NCBI GenBank assembly: GCA_016791445.1
Contig: JAEUMP010000015.1
Span: 48,700-112,699 of the forward strand
DNA: 64,000 nt
From: Hyphomonadaceae bacterium
GTDB taxonomy: Bacteria > Pseudomonadota > Alphaproteobacteria > Caulobacterales > Aquidulcibacteraceae
Direction of reading: 5' to 3'
Of this stretch, positions 54,661-63,887 are shown in pieces. The position numbers and the translations under genes are program-made. The notes under the pieces are model-generated. The model was not told the DNA's origin. It ran no database searches and saw only the letters and a program-made list of their open reading frames with translations. Position 1 is the first letter of the stretch; each line of letters starts with the position of its first letter.

Positions 54661-55416
54661 ATGCACGGCGATGAGATCGCGCGCGCGCTCGCGGACGCCG
54701 GCGCGCGCGCCAGCGGCGGCGATGTCGATGGCGCAGTCACGCTCTATGATCGCGTGCTCGCACACGCGCCGAAAAACGGCGACGCGTGGCGCGGCAAGGC
54801 GCTCGCGCTGGCCATGGCCGGCCGCTATGCGGAGAGCCTTGTGGTGCTGGCGCATGGCGTGAAGGCCGCGCCCGACGATGACCGCATGTCCGGCCTCTAC
54901 ATCACCAATCTGCGCGAAATGGGCCGCAAGGACGATGCGTTCATCGAGGCAGGGTCTGCGCTGCAGCGCGCCCCGCGCTCGATCTGGGTGCTGAAGGCGG
55001 CGGGCGATACGCATCGTGATCGCGGCGACTACCGTGAGGCGCTTCGACTCTACGAGCGCGGCCTCGCGATCAATCCGCAGGACACCATGCTGATGAACGG
55101 CAAGGCCACCGCGCTGTTCCTCGACAAGGACTATGCCGCCGCCGCCGCTGTCTATGATCGCATCACCGCGCTGCGCCCGGATGACTTCAACGCCTGGCTA
55201 AATCTCGCCTACACGCAGGAAAATCTCGGCCATCCGGATGCCGCGCGCGCGGCCTATGTGCAGGCGCTCTCCATCCGTCCGGACAACGCCGATGCGCTGG
55301 AAGGGCGCGCGTCCATCTCCGCCACACGCGCCGAAGCGGAGGTCTACCTGAAGCGGCTGGAGCCGATGGATCCTGAACGCGCCGCCGCCGTGCGAGCGAA
55401 GTACGCGCGCAGCTAG
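54661..55416 (+). CDS. TPR-repeat protein
   Basis: 251 aa. About five tetratricopeptide repeats run from residue 15 to 235 (e.g. GDVDGAVTLYDRVLAHAPKN, GDYREALRLYERGLAINPQD, KDYAAAAAVYDRITALRPDD, GHPDAARAAYVQALSIRPDN). There is no signal peptide, so it is a cytoplasmic protein-protein interaction scaffold. ATG 54661 chosen; GGCAGGAC lies upstream. Stop shares CTAG with the convergent SDR gene. Confidence 0.87.
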   Translation: MHGDEIARALADAGARASGGDVDGAVTLYDRVLAHAPKNGDAWRGKALALAMAGRYAESLVVLAHGVKAAPDDDRMSGLYITNLREMGRKDDAFIEAGSALQRAPRSIWVLKAAGDTHRDRGDYREALRLYERGLAINPQDTMLMNGKATALFLDKDYAAAAAVYDRITALRPDDFNAWLNLAYTQENLGHPDAARAAYVQALSIRPDNADALEGRASISATRAEAEVYLKRLEPMDPERAAAVRAKYARS

Positions 55417-56201
55417 GCCATCTTGCCCGGCACGACGGGGTGCGAGCTGGACAGGCCGCCATCGACCGCGATCGCCTGACCGTTGACGTAGGACGCCTCA
55501 TCGCTCGCAAGGAAAAGCGCGACATTCGCCAGTTCATCGGGCGAGGCGGCGCGCTTCAGCGGATTGAGCTGGCCGATCTTGCCTTCCGTGCCGCGCGACC
55601 GCGCGTGATCGAAGACGGGCTGCGTCATGCCGGTCTCGGTGAGGCCGGGGCAGATGGCGTTCACGCGCACGCCGGTGCCGGAGAGCTGGTTGGCCGCCGT
55701 CTGCGCGATGGAGATCACACCCGCCTTCGACGCCGAATACGGCATGCCGCCCGCGCCGGAGCGGATGCCCGCGACGCTCGCCGTGCAGATGATCGAGCCC
55801 TTCTTGCGCGTCACCATGGGGCGCGCCGCCGCCTGCACGGCGAGGAAGACGCCCACGAGGTTGATGCGCAGGAGGTTCGTCCAGTTGTCTTCCGTGAGTT
55901 CGAACAGGCCCGGCAGGCCTCCGGAAACGCCCGCATTCGCGAACATCACGTCGATGCCGCCGTGATCCTTCTCGGCGCGCGCGACGGCGTCATTGATGAT
56001 CGCCGAAGACGCCGCGTCCCCCACGATCGCCACGCCCTTGCCGCCTTCGGCCTTGAGCATCGCCACCGTCTCCTCGACGGCCGCCGCCAGATCGACGGCG
56101 ATGACGGTCGCGCCTTCGCGCGCAAAGAGCAGGGAGGACGCCCGGCCGATGCCGCTCGCCGCGCCGGTGATGACGGCGGTCTTTCCTTCAAGGCGTTTCA
56201 T
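55413..56201 (-). CDS. Short-chain dehydrogenase/reductase 2
   Basis: 262 aa. GxxxGxG motif ITGAASGIGRASSLLF, D-x after the second strand favouring NAD, NAGVSGGLPG, Ser in CTASVAG, Y-x3-K in MPYSASKAGVIS, and ICPGLTETGM are visible. ATG 56201 is preferred, 4 nt after AGGAGG (56206-56211). Substrate unknown. It is divergent from the small secreted protein gene at 56304. Confidence 0.92.
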   Translation of the reverse strand: MKRLEGKTAVITGAASGIGRASSLLFAREGATVIAVDLAAAVEETVAMLKAEGGKGVAIVGDAASSAIINDAVARAEKDHGGIDVMFANAGVSGGLPGLFELTEDNWTNLLRINLVGVFLAVQAAARPMVTRKKGSIICTASVAGIRSGAGGMPYSASKAGVISIAQTAANQLSGTGVRVNAICPGLTETGMTQPVFDHARSRGTEGKIGQLNPLKRAASPDELANVALFLASDEASYVNGQAIAVDGGLSSSHPVVPGKMA

Positions 56202-56303
56202 CATTCCTCCTGCCTCCATTCCCCAGTCGTGCGCTTTTACGACACCGGGATGCTCTGACGTCCCAGCTTTCCACGCGAGACGCCAGTCGTATAAGGATAC
56301 TCT

Positions 56304-56912
56304 ATGCGGTCCATATTCCTCGCTCTAGTACTCATCGCTCTTTCTGTGCCCGGTGCGCGCTCCGAGCCTGCAACTGGGCTCGCACACACAAACGCCCCGG
56401 ATTGGACCGACCCAAGCGGCGCGTTCAGCTTGTCGTATCGATCTCTCAACTGGGACCTGGTGAGTCGCGTGCGACCCGAGAGTGCGCGTCCGGAGTATGC
56501 GCTCCAGATCATCTCGGCAGACAAGGAGTACCTATGGTGCGACGCGCAGACCCAGTCGTTTCCATTGATCGGCGGGATGAACCAAAGGTCGATATCCGAG
56601 GTCGTGCGTAATAGGCCAACAGAGTATATCGAAGGTGCGACAATCGACGATCCACTCGGCGGGTCGCGTGTTCTCAGCAGTCGCGTTCTGAATGCAGGTG
56701 ACGTGGTCGTGCGACGCGTTGCGCTGCATACGCTCGACCAGCGGCGTCCGATTCTGCGCAGGGACCTTGTTCAATTCAGCATCGTGACTGAACGCGAATT
56801 CAAGTACGTTGAGATTGTCTGCTTTGTCGGTTTCGGCAGCCCAGCGGGGCGCGAAGCGGAGCCTCGCACCGTCCTTGACACATTGAGAATTCGCGGTGAA
56901 GCGGCGCGGTGA
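56304..56912 (+). CDS. Unknown secreted protein
   Basis: 202 aa with a cleavable signal peptide (MRSIFLALVLIALSVPGARS). The mature part has a beta-rich pattern (GAFSLSYRSLNWDLVSRV, YALQIISADKEYLWCD, FKYVEIVCFVGFG) and two cysteines. It has no recognisable domain. Base composition is a little less GC-biased than the core genes, hinting at later acquisition. Predicted periplasmic. Followed by a convergent enoyl-CoA hydratase. Confidence 0.72.
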   Translation: MRSIFLALVLIALSVPGARSEPATGLAHTNAPDWTDPSGAFSLSYRSLNWDLVSRVRPESARPEYALQIISADKEYLWCDAQTQSFPLIGGMNQRSISEVVRNRPTEYIEGATIDDPLGGSRVLSSRVLNAGDVVVRRVALHTLDQRRPILRRDLVQFSIVTEREFKYVEIVCFVGFGSPAGREAEPRTVLDTLRIRGEAAR

Positions 56913-56936
56913 CAACACCGCTTCCGGCCGCCACCC

Positions 56937-57758
56937 TCAATCCGCGTAGTTCGCCGCGCGCTTCTGCATGTTCGACATCACCGCCTCGATCTGGTTCGGC
57001 GAACCGATGAGCGCCACCTGTTCGCGCGATTCCTGCAGCAGGATCTGCTTCTGGTCGCCGTCCTGCATCACCGCGAAGAGACGCTTGCTTGCGCGCACCG
57101 CGTGCGGATTCTTGCCGGCGATTTCCTCGGCGAGCTTCAGCGCATCGGCGTAGGGATCGGCGCACACGCGCGTGGCGATGCCGAGGGTCTGCGCTTCCTC
57201 ACCGGTGAAGATGCGGCCCGTGTAGGTGAGCTCGCGCGCGATGTCGTCGCGCACCAGGCCGCGCAGCAGCACCATGCCCGCCATGTCGGGCACGAGGCCC
57301 CACTTGATTTCGAGGATCGCCATCTTCGCGTCGGCGGTCACGTAGCGGATGTCGGCGCCGAGGGCGAGCTGGAAGCCGCCGCCGAATGCCACGCCGTGCA
57401 CCGCCGCGATCACCGGCACAGGCACTTCGCGCCACACCATCACCGCATGTTGCGCGCGGTTGGACCCGCCCGGCGTGCGGTCTGCGGTGACGAGCGTATC
57501 GCCGCCGCCCTTGCGCTCGCCCGACGCCATCTTCGCGAAGTTCCCCATGTCGAGACCCGCGCAGAACGCGCGGCCTTCGCCGGAGAGCACGACCGCGCGC
57601 ACGGACTTGTCGGCCTTCAGTCTTTCGCCGGTTTCGATCAGCGCCGAGAACATCGCGTCGTCGAGCGCATTCATCTTGTCGGTGCGCACGAGTTTCACGT
57701 CGGCCACGCCGCCGCGCATCGTCACCGTGATCCTTTCGCTGCTCTCGCCGTCGGCCAT
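56937..57758 (-). CDS. Enoyl-CoA hydratase/isomerase (crotonase family)
   Basis: 273 aa. Oxyanion-hole motifs GRAFCAGLDMGNF and VHGVAFGGGFQLALGADIRY are typical of crotonases. ILEIKWGLVPDMAGMVLLRGL carries one acidic catalytic residue in the hydratase position and an Asp in the second (PDMAG), closer to isomerase-type members. It hydrates or isomerises acyl-CoA in beta-oxidation-like routes. No thiolase or dehydrogenase is adjacent. Confidence 0.9.
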   Translation of the reverse strand: MADGESSERITVTMRGGVADVKLVRTDKMNALDDAMFSALIETGERLKADKSVRAVVLSGEGRAFCAGLDMGNFAKMASGERKGGGDTLVTADRTPGGSNRAQHAVMVWREVPVPVIAAVHGVAFGGGFQLALGADIRYVTADAKMAILEIKWGLVPDMAGMVLLRGLVRDDIARELTYTGRIFTGEEAQTLGIATRVCADPYADALKLAEEIAGKNPHAVRASKRLFAVMQDGDQKQILLQESREQVALIGSPNQIEAVMSNMQKRAANYAD

Positions 57759-57932
57759 GTCTCGCTCCCGTAACGTCAGGTCTTTGCGCTCCGCGAGAGG
57801 GCACCACGTTCGCTGCGACGCCGCAAGCGGGTGCGTCTTGCAAACGCCTTTTCATGCGCCGAAAGTGAACGTGAACCGCACTCGCCGCCTTGACGCGGCG
57901 GCATCGCATGCGCGGTCAGGGAGCGCGCCGGC

Positions 57933-59171
57933 ATGACGAAGGACAGCTACGATCTCATCGTCGTCGGCGGCGGCATCGGCGGATCCGCGCTGGCGACGGT
58001 CATGGCGCGTGCGGGCAAGCGGGTGATCGTCCTCGAGGCGCAGGACGCGTTCCAGGACCGCGTGCGCGGCGAGTGGATCGCGCCGTGGGGCGTGATCGAG
58101 ACGCGGCGCGTGGGCCTCTACGACACGCTGATGGCGGCGGGCGGCCACCACCTCAAACGCCATATCACCTATGATGAGAGCATCGCGCCGCAGGAGGCCG
58201 AGGCGGCGCCGCTGCCGCTCGACATGATCCTGCCGGACGTGCCGGGGCCGCTGTGCATCCGCCACCCCGTGCATTGCGAGACGCTGTTCACCGAAGCGGG
58301 CAAGGCGGGCGCGGAAACGTTGCGTCCGGTCAATGTGACGAAGATCGTGACGGGCGATGCGCCGTCCGTGTCCTTCACGCACAATGGCGCCGAGCGCACC
58401 GTGCATGCGCCGCTGATCGTCGGCGCGGACGGGCGCATGTCGCCGGTGCGTGAGGCCGCCGGCATCACGTTGCATCAGGACAAGCCGCACCACTGGTTCG
58501 CGGGGCTGCTTGTCGATGGCGTGGAAAACTGGAGCGACGATGTGCAGGCCATCGGCACGGAAGGGGATTTCGGCTTCCTCGCCTTCCCGCAGGGCAATGG
58601 CCGCGTGCGAGTCTATGGCGGCTACGCGCTGGAGGAGCGCAGTCGTTTCGCGGGCCCCGAAGGCGCCAAGCGTTTTCTCGAAGCCTTCCGCATGCGGTCC
58701 TCGCCGAACAATGAGGCGATCGCCAACGGCACGCCCGCGGGCCCGCTCTTCAGCTATTTCAACAACGACAGCTGGACGGATCAGCCCTTCGCGAAAGGTG
58801 TCGTCCTCGTCGGCGACGCCGCCGGATGGAACGACCCGATCATCGGCCTCGGCCTATCGATCACCTATCGCGACGTGCGCACGGTGACAGACATCCTGAA
58901 AGCGACCGACGATTTCGCGACCCCGGACTTCATCGCCTATGCCGAAGAGCGCGCCGAGCGCATGCGTCGCCTGCGGTTTGCCGCAGGCATCACCTCGGCG
59001 CTCGACATGGAGTTCGGGGAACAGGCGCGCGCGCGCCGCGAAAGCTATCACCGCCGCGCCGCTGCGGACCCGATGCTCAAGATGCATGGCGTCGCGGTGA
59101 TGGCGGGCCCGGAAAACGTGCCGCCGGACTTCTTCACCGATGCGCATCGCCAGCGCGTCCTCGCGGGGTGA
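57933..59171 (+). CDS. FAD-dependent monooxygenase (group A type)
   Basis: 412 aa. FAD-binding GGGIGGSALATVMARAGKRVIVLEA (about 12-36), the DG motif VGADGRMSPVREAAG and the GD motif VVLVGDAAGWNDPIIGLGLS are all present, the layout of p-hydroxybenzoate-hydroxylase-like enzymes and halogenase relatives. It probably hydroxylates an organic substrate using NAD(P)H and oxygen. It starts an operon with an NTF2-like gene (3 bp gap) and a kinase gene. Confidence 0.9.
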   Translation: MTKDSYDLIVVGGGIGGSALATVMARAGKRVIVLEAQDAFQDRVRGEWIAPWGVIETRRVGLYDTLMAAGGHHLKRHITYDESIAPQEAEAAPLPLDMILPDVPGPLCIRHPVHCETLFTEAGKAGAETLRPVNVTKIVTGDAPSVSFTHNGAERTVHAPLIVGADGRMSPVREAAGITLHQDKPHHWFAGLLVDGVENWSDDVQAIGTEGDFGFLAFPQGNGRVRVYGGYALEERSRFAGPEGAKRFLEAFRMRSSPNNEAIANGTPAGPLFSYFNNDSWTDQPFAKGVVLVGDAAGWNDPIIGLGLSITYRDVRTVTDILKATDDFATPDFIAYAEERAERMRRLRFAAGITSALDMEFGEQARARRESYHRRAAADPMLKMHGVAVMAGPENVPPDFFTDAHRQRVLAG

Positions 59172-59174
59172 TTC

Positions 59175-59531
59175 ATGAACATCGAACAGTTCAACGCCGA
59201 CTGGCTGAGGGCATGGTCCGACAAGGACGTCGAGCGTCTCGTCGGGTTCTATGCGCCAGATTGCGACTACAAGGACCCGCAGGTCCCCGCCGGCATCACG
59301 GGCCACGATGCGCTGCGCGCCTATCTGACGGGGCTTTTCGCGACGACGCCGCCCATCCGGTACAATCCCGATGAAACATGGGCCATCGACGGCGGCTTTT
59401 GCGGTCGCTGGTTCGCCGATATCGGTGAGACGGGAGAGATGGGCCGCATGCGCGGCTTTGATCTGGTCATTCTGCGCGACGGCAAGATCGCGCTCAACGA
59501 AGTCTTCGTCCACACGTTGCCAGCCGCATGA
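59175..59531 (+). CDS. NTF2-like (SnoaL) protein 2
   Basis: 118 aa. NTF2-like start NIEQFNADWLRAWSDKDVERLVGFYAPDCDYKDPQ and ending VILRDGKIALNEVFVH match SnoaL/LEH-type folds. It sits between the monooxygenase and kinase, overlapping the latter by 4 bp (ATGA). It may isomerise or hydrolyse the oxygenation product. It shares the setting of the NTF2-like protein at 21163 but is not close in sequence. Confidence 0.85.
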   Translation: MNIEQFNADWLRAWSDKDVERLVGFYAPDCDYKDPQVPAGITGHDALRAYLTGLFATTPPIRYNPDETWAIDGGFCGRWFADIGETGEMGRMRGFDLVILRDGKIALNEVFVHTLPAA

Positions 59532-60601
59532 GCAAGCCTGACATCCGACGCCCCGCCGACATCGATGCCGCGTGGCTGACAAGGGTGCTGCGTGAGGGAG
59601 GCGTGGACGCCGATGTGAAGTCCTTCACCGCGAGGAATGTGGGCACGGGGCAGATCGGTGAGAGCGTCCGCTTCGCGCTCGACTATGCGCGCGACGTGGA
59701 AGGCGCGCCGCGTTCCATCGTCGGCAAATTCCCCTCGCCCGGCGAGGAAAGCCGCAACACCGGCAAGACGCTCGGCAACTATTGGCGCGAAGTGAACTTC
59801 TACAAGCACCTCGCCTCGACGGCCCTCATCTCCACGCCGCGCTGCTACTTCACCGATGTCGACGACGAGACGCACGAATTCGTGCTGATGATGGAAGACC
59901 TCGCGCCTGCGGAGCAGGGCGACCAGCTCAAGGGCGTGTCGCTGGAAACGGCGGGCATCGTCATCGACGAAGCGGCGAAACTTCACGCCTCGCACTGGCA
60001 GGACGACTCCATCGACGGCTATGCGTGGGTGAGCAACACCTCCGGCGCCGCCAAGCCGATCTCGCCCGATCTCGTGAAGATGATCTGGCAGGGCTTCACG
60101 GTGAAGTACGCGGACCGCCTCACGCCGGAGGCGCGTCACGTCGGCGAAGCGATGACGGAGAAGTTCGACGTCAACCGCACCCGCACGGATCGCCCGCGCT
60201 GCCTCGTGCACTGCGACTTCCGGCCCGACAACATGATGTTCGCCACGCCTGCGGGCGGCAAGCCGATCACCGTGTTGGACTGGCAGTCAATCGCATACTC
60301 AACGGGCGCGACGGACGTGGCGTATTTCCTCGGCGGCGCCATCACGCCGGAAGAGCGCCGCGCGAACGAGAAGGCGCTGCTCGACCGCTACCACGCGGGG
60401 CTCGTGAAGCTCGGCGTCACGAACTACAGCCGCGAGGATGTCCTGCAGGACTACGCCGCCGGGACGTTCCAGCTGTTCATCACCGCGTTCTTTGCGGCCA
60501 TGGTCGTCACCCAGACGGCGCGCGGCGACGACATGTTCTTCTGCATGCTCAACGGCGCGACAGCGCAGATCATGGATCACGACGCGCTGAAGCACCTCTG
60601 A
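59528..60601 (+). CDS. APH-fold kinase (EcKinase/DUF1679-like)
   Basis: 357 aa. The catalytic loop RCLVHCDFRPDNMMFATP (HCDFRPDN) and metal site ITVLDWQSIAYSTGATDVAYF match ecdysteroid-kinase-like proteins common in catabolic clusters; LMMEDLAPAEQGDQL is the hinge. The phosphate acceptor is unknown. Last gene of the monooxygenase/NTF2/kinase operon, 24 bp from the convergent peptidase stop. Confidence 0.88.
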   Translation: MSKPDIRRPADIDAAWLTRVLREGGVDADVKSFTARNVGTGQIGESVRFALDYARDVEGAPRSIVGKFPSPGEESRNTGKTLGNYWREVNFYKHLASTALISTPRCYFTDVDDETHEFVLMMEDLAPAEQGDQLKGVSLETAGIVIDEAAKLHASHWQDDSIDGYAWVSNTSGAAKPISPDLVKMIWQGFTVKYADRLTPEARHVGEAMTEKFDVNRTRTDRPRCLVHCDFRPDNMMFATPAGGKPITVLDWQSIAYSTGATDVAYFLGGAITPEERRANEKALLDRYHAGLVKLGVTNYSREDVLQDYAAGTFQLFITAFFAAMVVTQTARGDDMFFCMLNGATAQIMDHDALKHL

Positions 60602-60625
60602 GGATGAGAGGGCGGTCGCGACGCC

Positions 60626-62758
60626 TCAGTCCATGAGGCGTTCGCTGAGATAGACGTACTCCAGAGCCCTGCGCCGCGCGACTTCCTGCTGGTTCGCCGC
60701 TGCGGAGTGACCGCCGTCGATGTTCTCATAGTAGTAGAAGGGAACGCCCGCCGCCTCGAGCCGCGCGGCCATCTTGCGGGCGTGGGCGGGATGGACGCGG
60801 TCGTCCTTCGTCGAGGTGACGAAGAACGGCATCGCCGAAGCGACCGCCGCAGGCTTCATGTTGTGATAGGGCGAGAGTCGCGCGAGCCAGGCGTATTCGT
60901 CCGGGTGCGTGGGCTTGCCGTCGGGTCCGAGACGCGGATCGCCGTACTCGTCCACCCACGACGCGCCGGCGAGCATGTTGGCGTCGGCGTAGCCGAGCAT
61001 GTCGAGCAACGGCACCTGCACCACCGCGGCGCGGAAAAGCTCCGGCCGCTGTGTCAGCATCACGCCCATGAGCAGGCCGCCGTTCGACCCGCCCTGGATG
61101 CCGAGACGGCGCGGGCTCGTGATCCCGCGCGCGATCAGGTCTTCGGCGACGGCGATAAAGTCGTCGTACACGACCTGCCGCTTCAGCTTCAGACCCGCCT
61201 GGTGCCAGGCCGGGCCGAACTCGCCGCCGCCGCGGATGTTGGCCATGACATAGACGCCGCCGCGCTCCAGCCAGAGCTTGCCGTTGAGGCCCGAATAGAA
61301 GGGGGGATACGAGACCTGGAAGCCGCCATAGCCGTAGAGCAGCGTCGGGTTTTCGCCGTTCATCTGCGCATCGCGCGGACGCACGACGAAGTAGGGCACC
61401 TTCGTGCCGTCGCGGCTCGTTGCCTCGAACTGTTCGGTGACGAGCTTCGAGGAATCGAACTGCGCCGGCAGCGACTGCACCGCCCGCGCCGAACCGGCGC
61501 GTGCATCGAGCGCATAGAGCGTGTCGGGACGCAGGAAATCCTTGAACGTCGCGAACGCGGTCGATTCCGACGCGGAGGCGCCCGCGAAATCCACCGCGCC
61601 GTTCGGCGGCAGCGCGATCTGGCTCTCCAGCCACTGACGTCCGTCATAGGCGAAGCGCAGGATCCGTCCGCGCACATTCTGGTAGCCGGCGACGAGCACC
61701 GCATCGCGGGTGATCGCCACGCTCTCGATGGAGTCGCGCGGGCCGGGGCCATAGAGCAGTTTCACGTTCGGCGTCTGTGTCGTCGCGCTGTCGAGCGTGA
61801 CGGAGAGAAGTGAGCCACTCTTGTACGCCGTGGCGCCGCCGGGCGGCGTCCAGTCCTCCTGTAGCGTGACGATGAGCTCGCCCTTGTGCAGGCCTTGAAC
61901 GCTCGACTTCGGGGGCAGCGTGAGCCTGGCGGGCGTGTCGCCGGCGACAAGGAACATGTTGGACGTGAAGAACGTGGTCGCCTGGACGATCACCAGCGCA
62001 CGCGTGCCGTCCTCGGACTCGAAGTCGCCGGCGAACACGCCGACGTCGCTTGTCGCGCCGCGGAAGATTTCCTTCGCCTCGGCGAGCGCCTGACCGCGCT
62101 TCAGTTCCTTGACGATGAACGGGTAGCCCGACGTCGTCAGCGCGCCGGCGCCCCAGTCGGTGGCGACGAGCAGTGTGTCGTTGTCTTTCCAGACCGTGCC
62201 GGCTTTCGCCTCCGGCAGCGAGAATCCGCCTTCGACGAACGTCTTCGTCGCGATGTCGAACTCGCGGCGCACGGCTGCGTCCTTGCCGCCGTTGGACAGC
62301 GTCAGGATGCAGCGCGTGCCGGCGCCGGGCTGGCAATCGGCGCCCTTGAACACCCAGTTCGCATTCTCCGCGCGCGACAGCGCATCGACGTCGAGCAGGG
62401 ATTCCCACGCCGGTCGTCCCGCCGCGTAGGCGGCGAGCGGCGAGCGCCGCCAGAGTCCGCGCACATTCGTTCCGTCCTGCCAGAAATTGTAGAGATGGCC
62501 GTCGCGGATCGATCCCGTCGCCAGGCGGTCGCGGCTCTGCACGATCTTGAGCGCTTCCTCCTTGAGGGGCGCGAAGCGCGGATCGGCTTCAAGGTGCGCG
62601 AGCGACCGCGCGTTCTGGGCGCGGACCCAGTCGAGCGCCTGCTTGCCCTCGACTTCTTCCATGAAGGCGAAGGGGTCCTTGGGGGCGTAATTCATGGTGG
62701 CGCAGGCCGTGGCGGCGACGGCGAGCGATGCCGTCAGGAACAGGGCGAGAGGACGCAT
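60626..62758 (-). CDS. Prolyl oligopeptidase family serine peptidase, lipoprotein
   Basis: 710 aa. Lipoprotein signal peptide (LALFLTASLAVAATAC). An N-terminal beta-propeller covers about residues 60-440. The C-terminal hydrolase domain has nucleophile GIQGGSNGGLLMGVML, the Asp region TKDDRVHPAHA and histidine IDGGHSAAANQQE, all intact. RIGQTGG-type variants cleave short peptides after proline. ATG 62758 preferred over 62794. Probably in the periplasm or outer membrane. Confidence 0.92.
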   Translation of the reverse strand: MRPLALFLTASLAVAATACATMNYAPKDPFAFMEEVEGKQALDWVRAQNARSLAHLEADPRFAPLKEEALKIVQSRDRLATGSIRDGHLYNFWQDGTNVRGLWRRSPLAAYAAGRPAWESLLDVDALSRAENANWVFKGADCQPGAGTRCILTLSNGGKDAAVRREFDIATKTFVEGGFSLPEAKAGTVWKDNDTLLVATDWGAGALTTSGYPFIVKELKRGQALAEAKEIFRGATSDVGVFAGDFESEDGTRALVIVQATTFFTSNMFLVAGDTPARLTLPPKSSVQGLHKGELIVTLQEDWTPPGGATAYKSGSLLSVTLDSATTQTPNVKLLYGPGPRDSIESVAITRDAVLVAGYQNVRGRILRFAYDGRQWLESQIALPPNGAVDFAGASASESTAFATFKDFLRPDTLYALDARAGSARAVQSLPAQFDSSKLVTEQFEATSRDGTKVPYFVVRPRDAQMNGENPTLLYGYGGFQVSYPPFYSGLNGKLWLERGGVYVMANIRGGGEFGPAWHQAGLKLKRQVVYDDFIAVAEDLIARGITSPRRLGIQGGSNGGLLMGVMLTQRPELFRAAVVQVPLLDMLGYADANMLAGASWVDEYGDPRLGPDGKPTHPDEYAWLARLSPYHNMKPAAVASAMPFFVTSTKDDRVHPAHARKMAARLEAAGVPFYYYENIDGGHSAAANQQEVARRRALEYVYLSERLMD

Positions 62759-62902
62759 GGGCGAAGGGGCTCCCCGGAAATCAGCGGCGCGCACCTAACC
62801 GGATGGCGGCGCGTTAGGGAAGTACTGCCACGGGGAGTTCATGGCGAGGGCTACGAATCGTGAAGGGATCGCCTATATCGAGGCTCGTCCCCCGAGGGTT
62901 CC

Positions 62903-63736
62903 ATGCGCTTTTTCAAGATGAACGGCTGCGGAAATGACTTCGTCATCTTCGACGCCCGCGCCCATGGCGCCCTGCAGCTCTCGAAGGATCAGGCGCGCGC
63001 CATCGCCAACCGCGAGGAGGGCGTGGGCTGCGACCAGGTGATCGCCATCGAGCGCTCGATCCGCGGCGACGCCTTCATGCGCATCTGGAATGCCGACGGC
63101 GGCGAGGTCTCGGCCTGCGGGAATGCTTCGCGCTGCGTGGCGTCGATCCTGCTGGACGAGCGCGGCGACGACGGCCCGGTGAAGATCGAGACGCTCGCGG
63201 GCGTGCTGAAGGCGGAGCGCACGACGCTCGGCCAGATCGCGGTGGACATGGGCTCGCCGCTGCTGAAGTGGGAGGAAATCCCGATCGTGCAGGCGATGGA
63301 CACCGTGCGCCTCGACTACAAGGTCGACGCGGGTCTCTTCCACATGGAGCAGCCCGGCGTCTGCAACATGGGCAATCCTCATGCGGTGTTCTTCGTGAGT
63401 GACGTGAAGCTCGCGCCGGTGGCGGTGATCGGCCCGCGGGTGGAGACCGATCCCTTCTTTCCCGAGGGCGTGAATGTGGGCTTCGCACAGATCCTGTCGC
63501 CCGAACGTATCCGCCTGCGCGTGTGGGAGCGGGGCGTCGGCGAGACGAAATCCTGCGGCACAGGCGCGTGCGCCGCGGTTGTGACGGCGCATCGTGCGGG
63601 ACTGACGGGACGTCTCGTGACCGTTGAACTCGAAGGCGGCGACCTCGTCATCGAATGGCGCGCCAGCGACGACCGTGTGCTGATGACGGGCCCCGTCGAA
63701 CTGGAGCGCGTGGGCGATCTTCTGGGCGCCGCGTAG
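62903..63736 (+). CDS. dapF: Diaminopimelate epimerase DapF
   Basis: 277 aa. RFFKMNGCGNDFVIFD starts the protein; the two active-site cysteines are C72 (ACGNASRCVA) and C218 (SCGTGACAAVV). It converts LL- to meso-diaminopimelate for peptidoglycan and lysine. Length and both motifs are exact for the family. The gene starts 144 bp after the start of the divergently read peptidase. Confidence 0.97.
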   Translation: MRFFKMNGCGNDFVIFDARAHGALQLSKDQARAIANREEGVGCDQVIAIERSIRGDAFMRIWNADGGEVSACGNASRCVASILLDERGDDGPVKIETLAGVLKAERTTLGQIAVDMGSPLLKWEEIPIVQAMDTVRLDYKVDAGLFHMEQPGVCNMGNPHAVFFVSDVKLAPVAVIGPRVETDPFFPEGVNVGFAQILSPERIRLRVWERGVGETKSCGTGACAAVVTAHRAGLTGRLVTVELEGGDLVIEWRASDDRVLMTGPVELERVGDLLGAA

Positions 63737-63819
63737 GCGCCGCCCTGCGCTCAGCACCCTGGTCCGCACGCGCTTTCACGCTGCGGGTTCACGAATGGGA
63801 GGGCCCCCTTGGGAGGGCC

Positions 63820-63887
63820 GGGGACGCGGACGGGAGCCCGCGAAACTGGTTGGAAGAAGAGAAGATGCAGACACCGTCCGCGTCCCC
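63820..63887. other. Perfect 14-bp inverted repeat downstream of dapF
   Basis: GGGGACGCGGACGG (63820-63833) and its exact complement at 63874-63887 enclose 40 nt. There is no T-run, and flanking GGGAGGG copies lie just upstream (63799-63817). The inner 40 nt are purine-rich on the plus strand. No open frame nearby is convincing. It may be a terminator-like structure after dapF or a cis-regulatory RNA of the gene beyond the window. Confidence 0.5.

Noticed and set aside
56304..56912. Considered as another immunity-like gene
   Set aside because: It has a plain secreted-protein layout and no Rhs tip or toxin gene before it; only its slightly different composition resembles the island genes.
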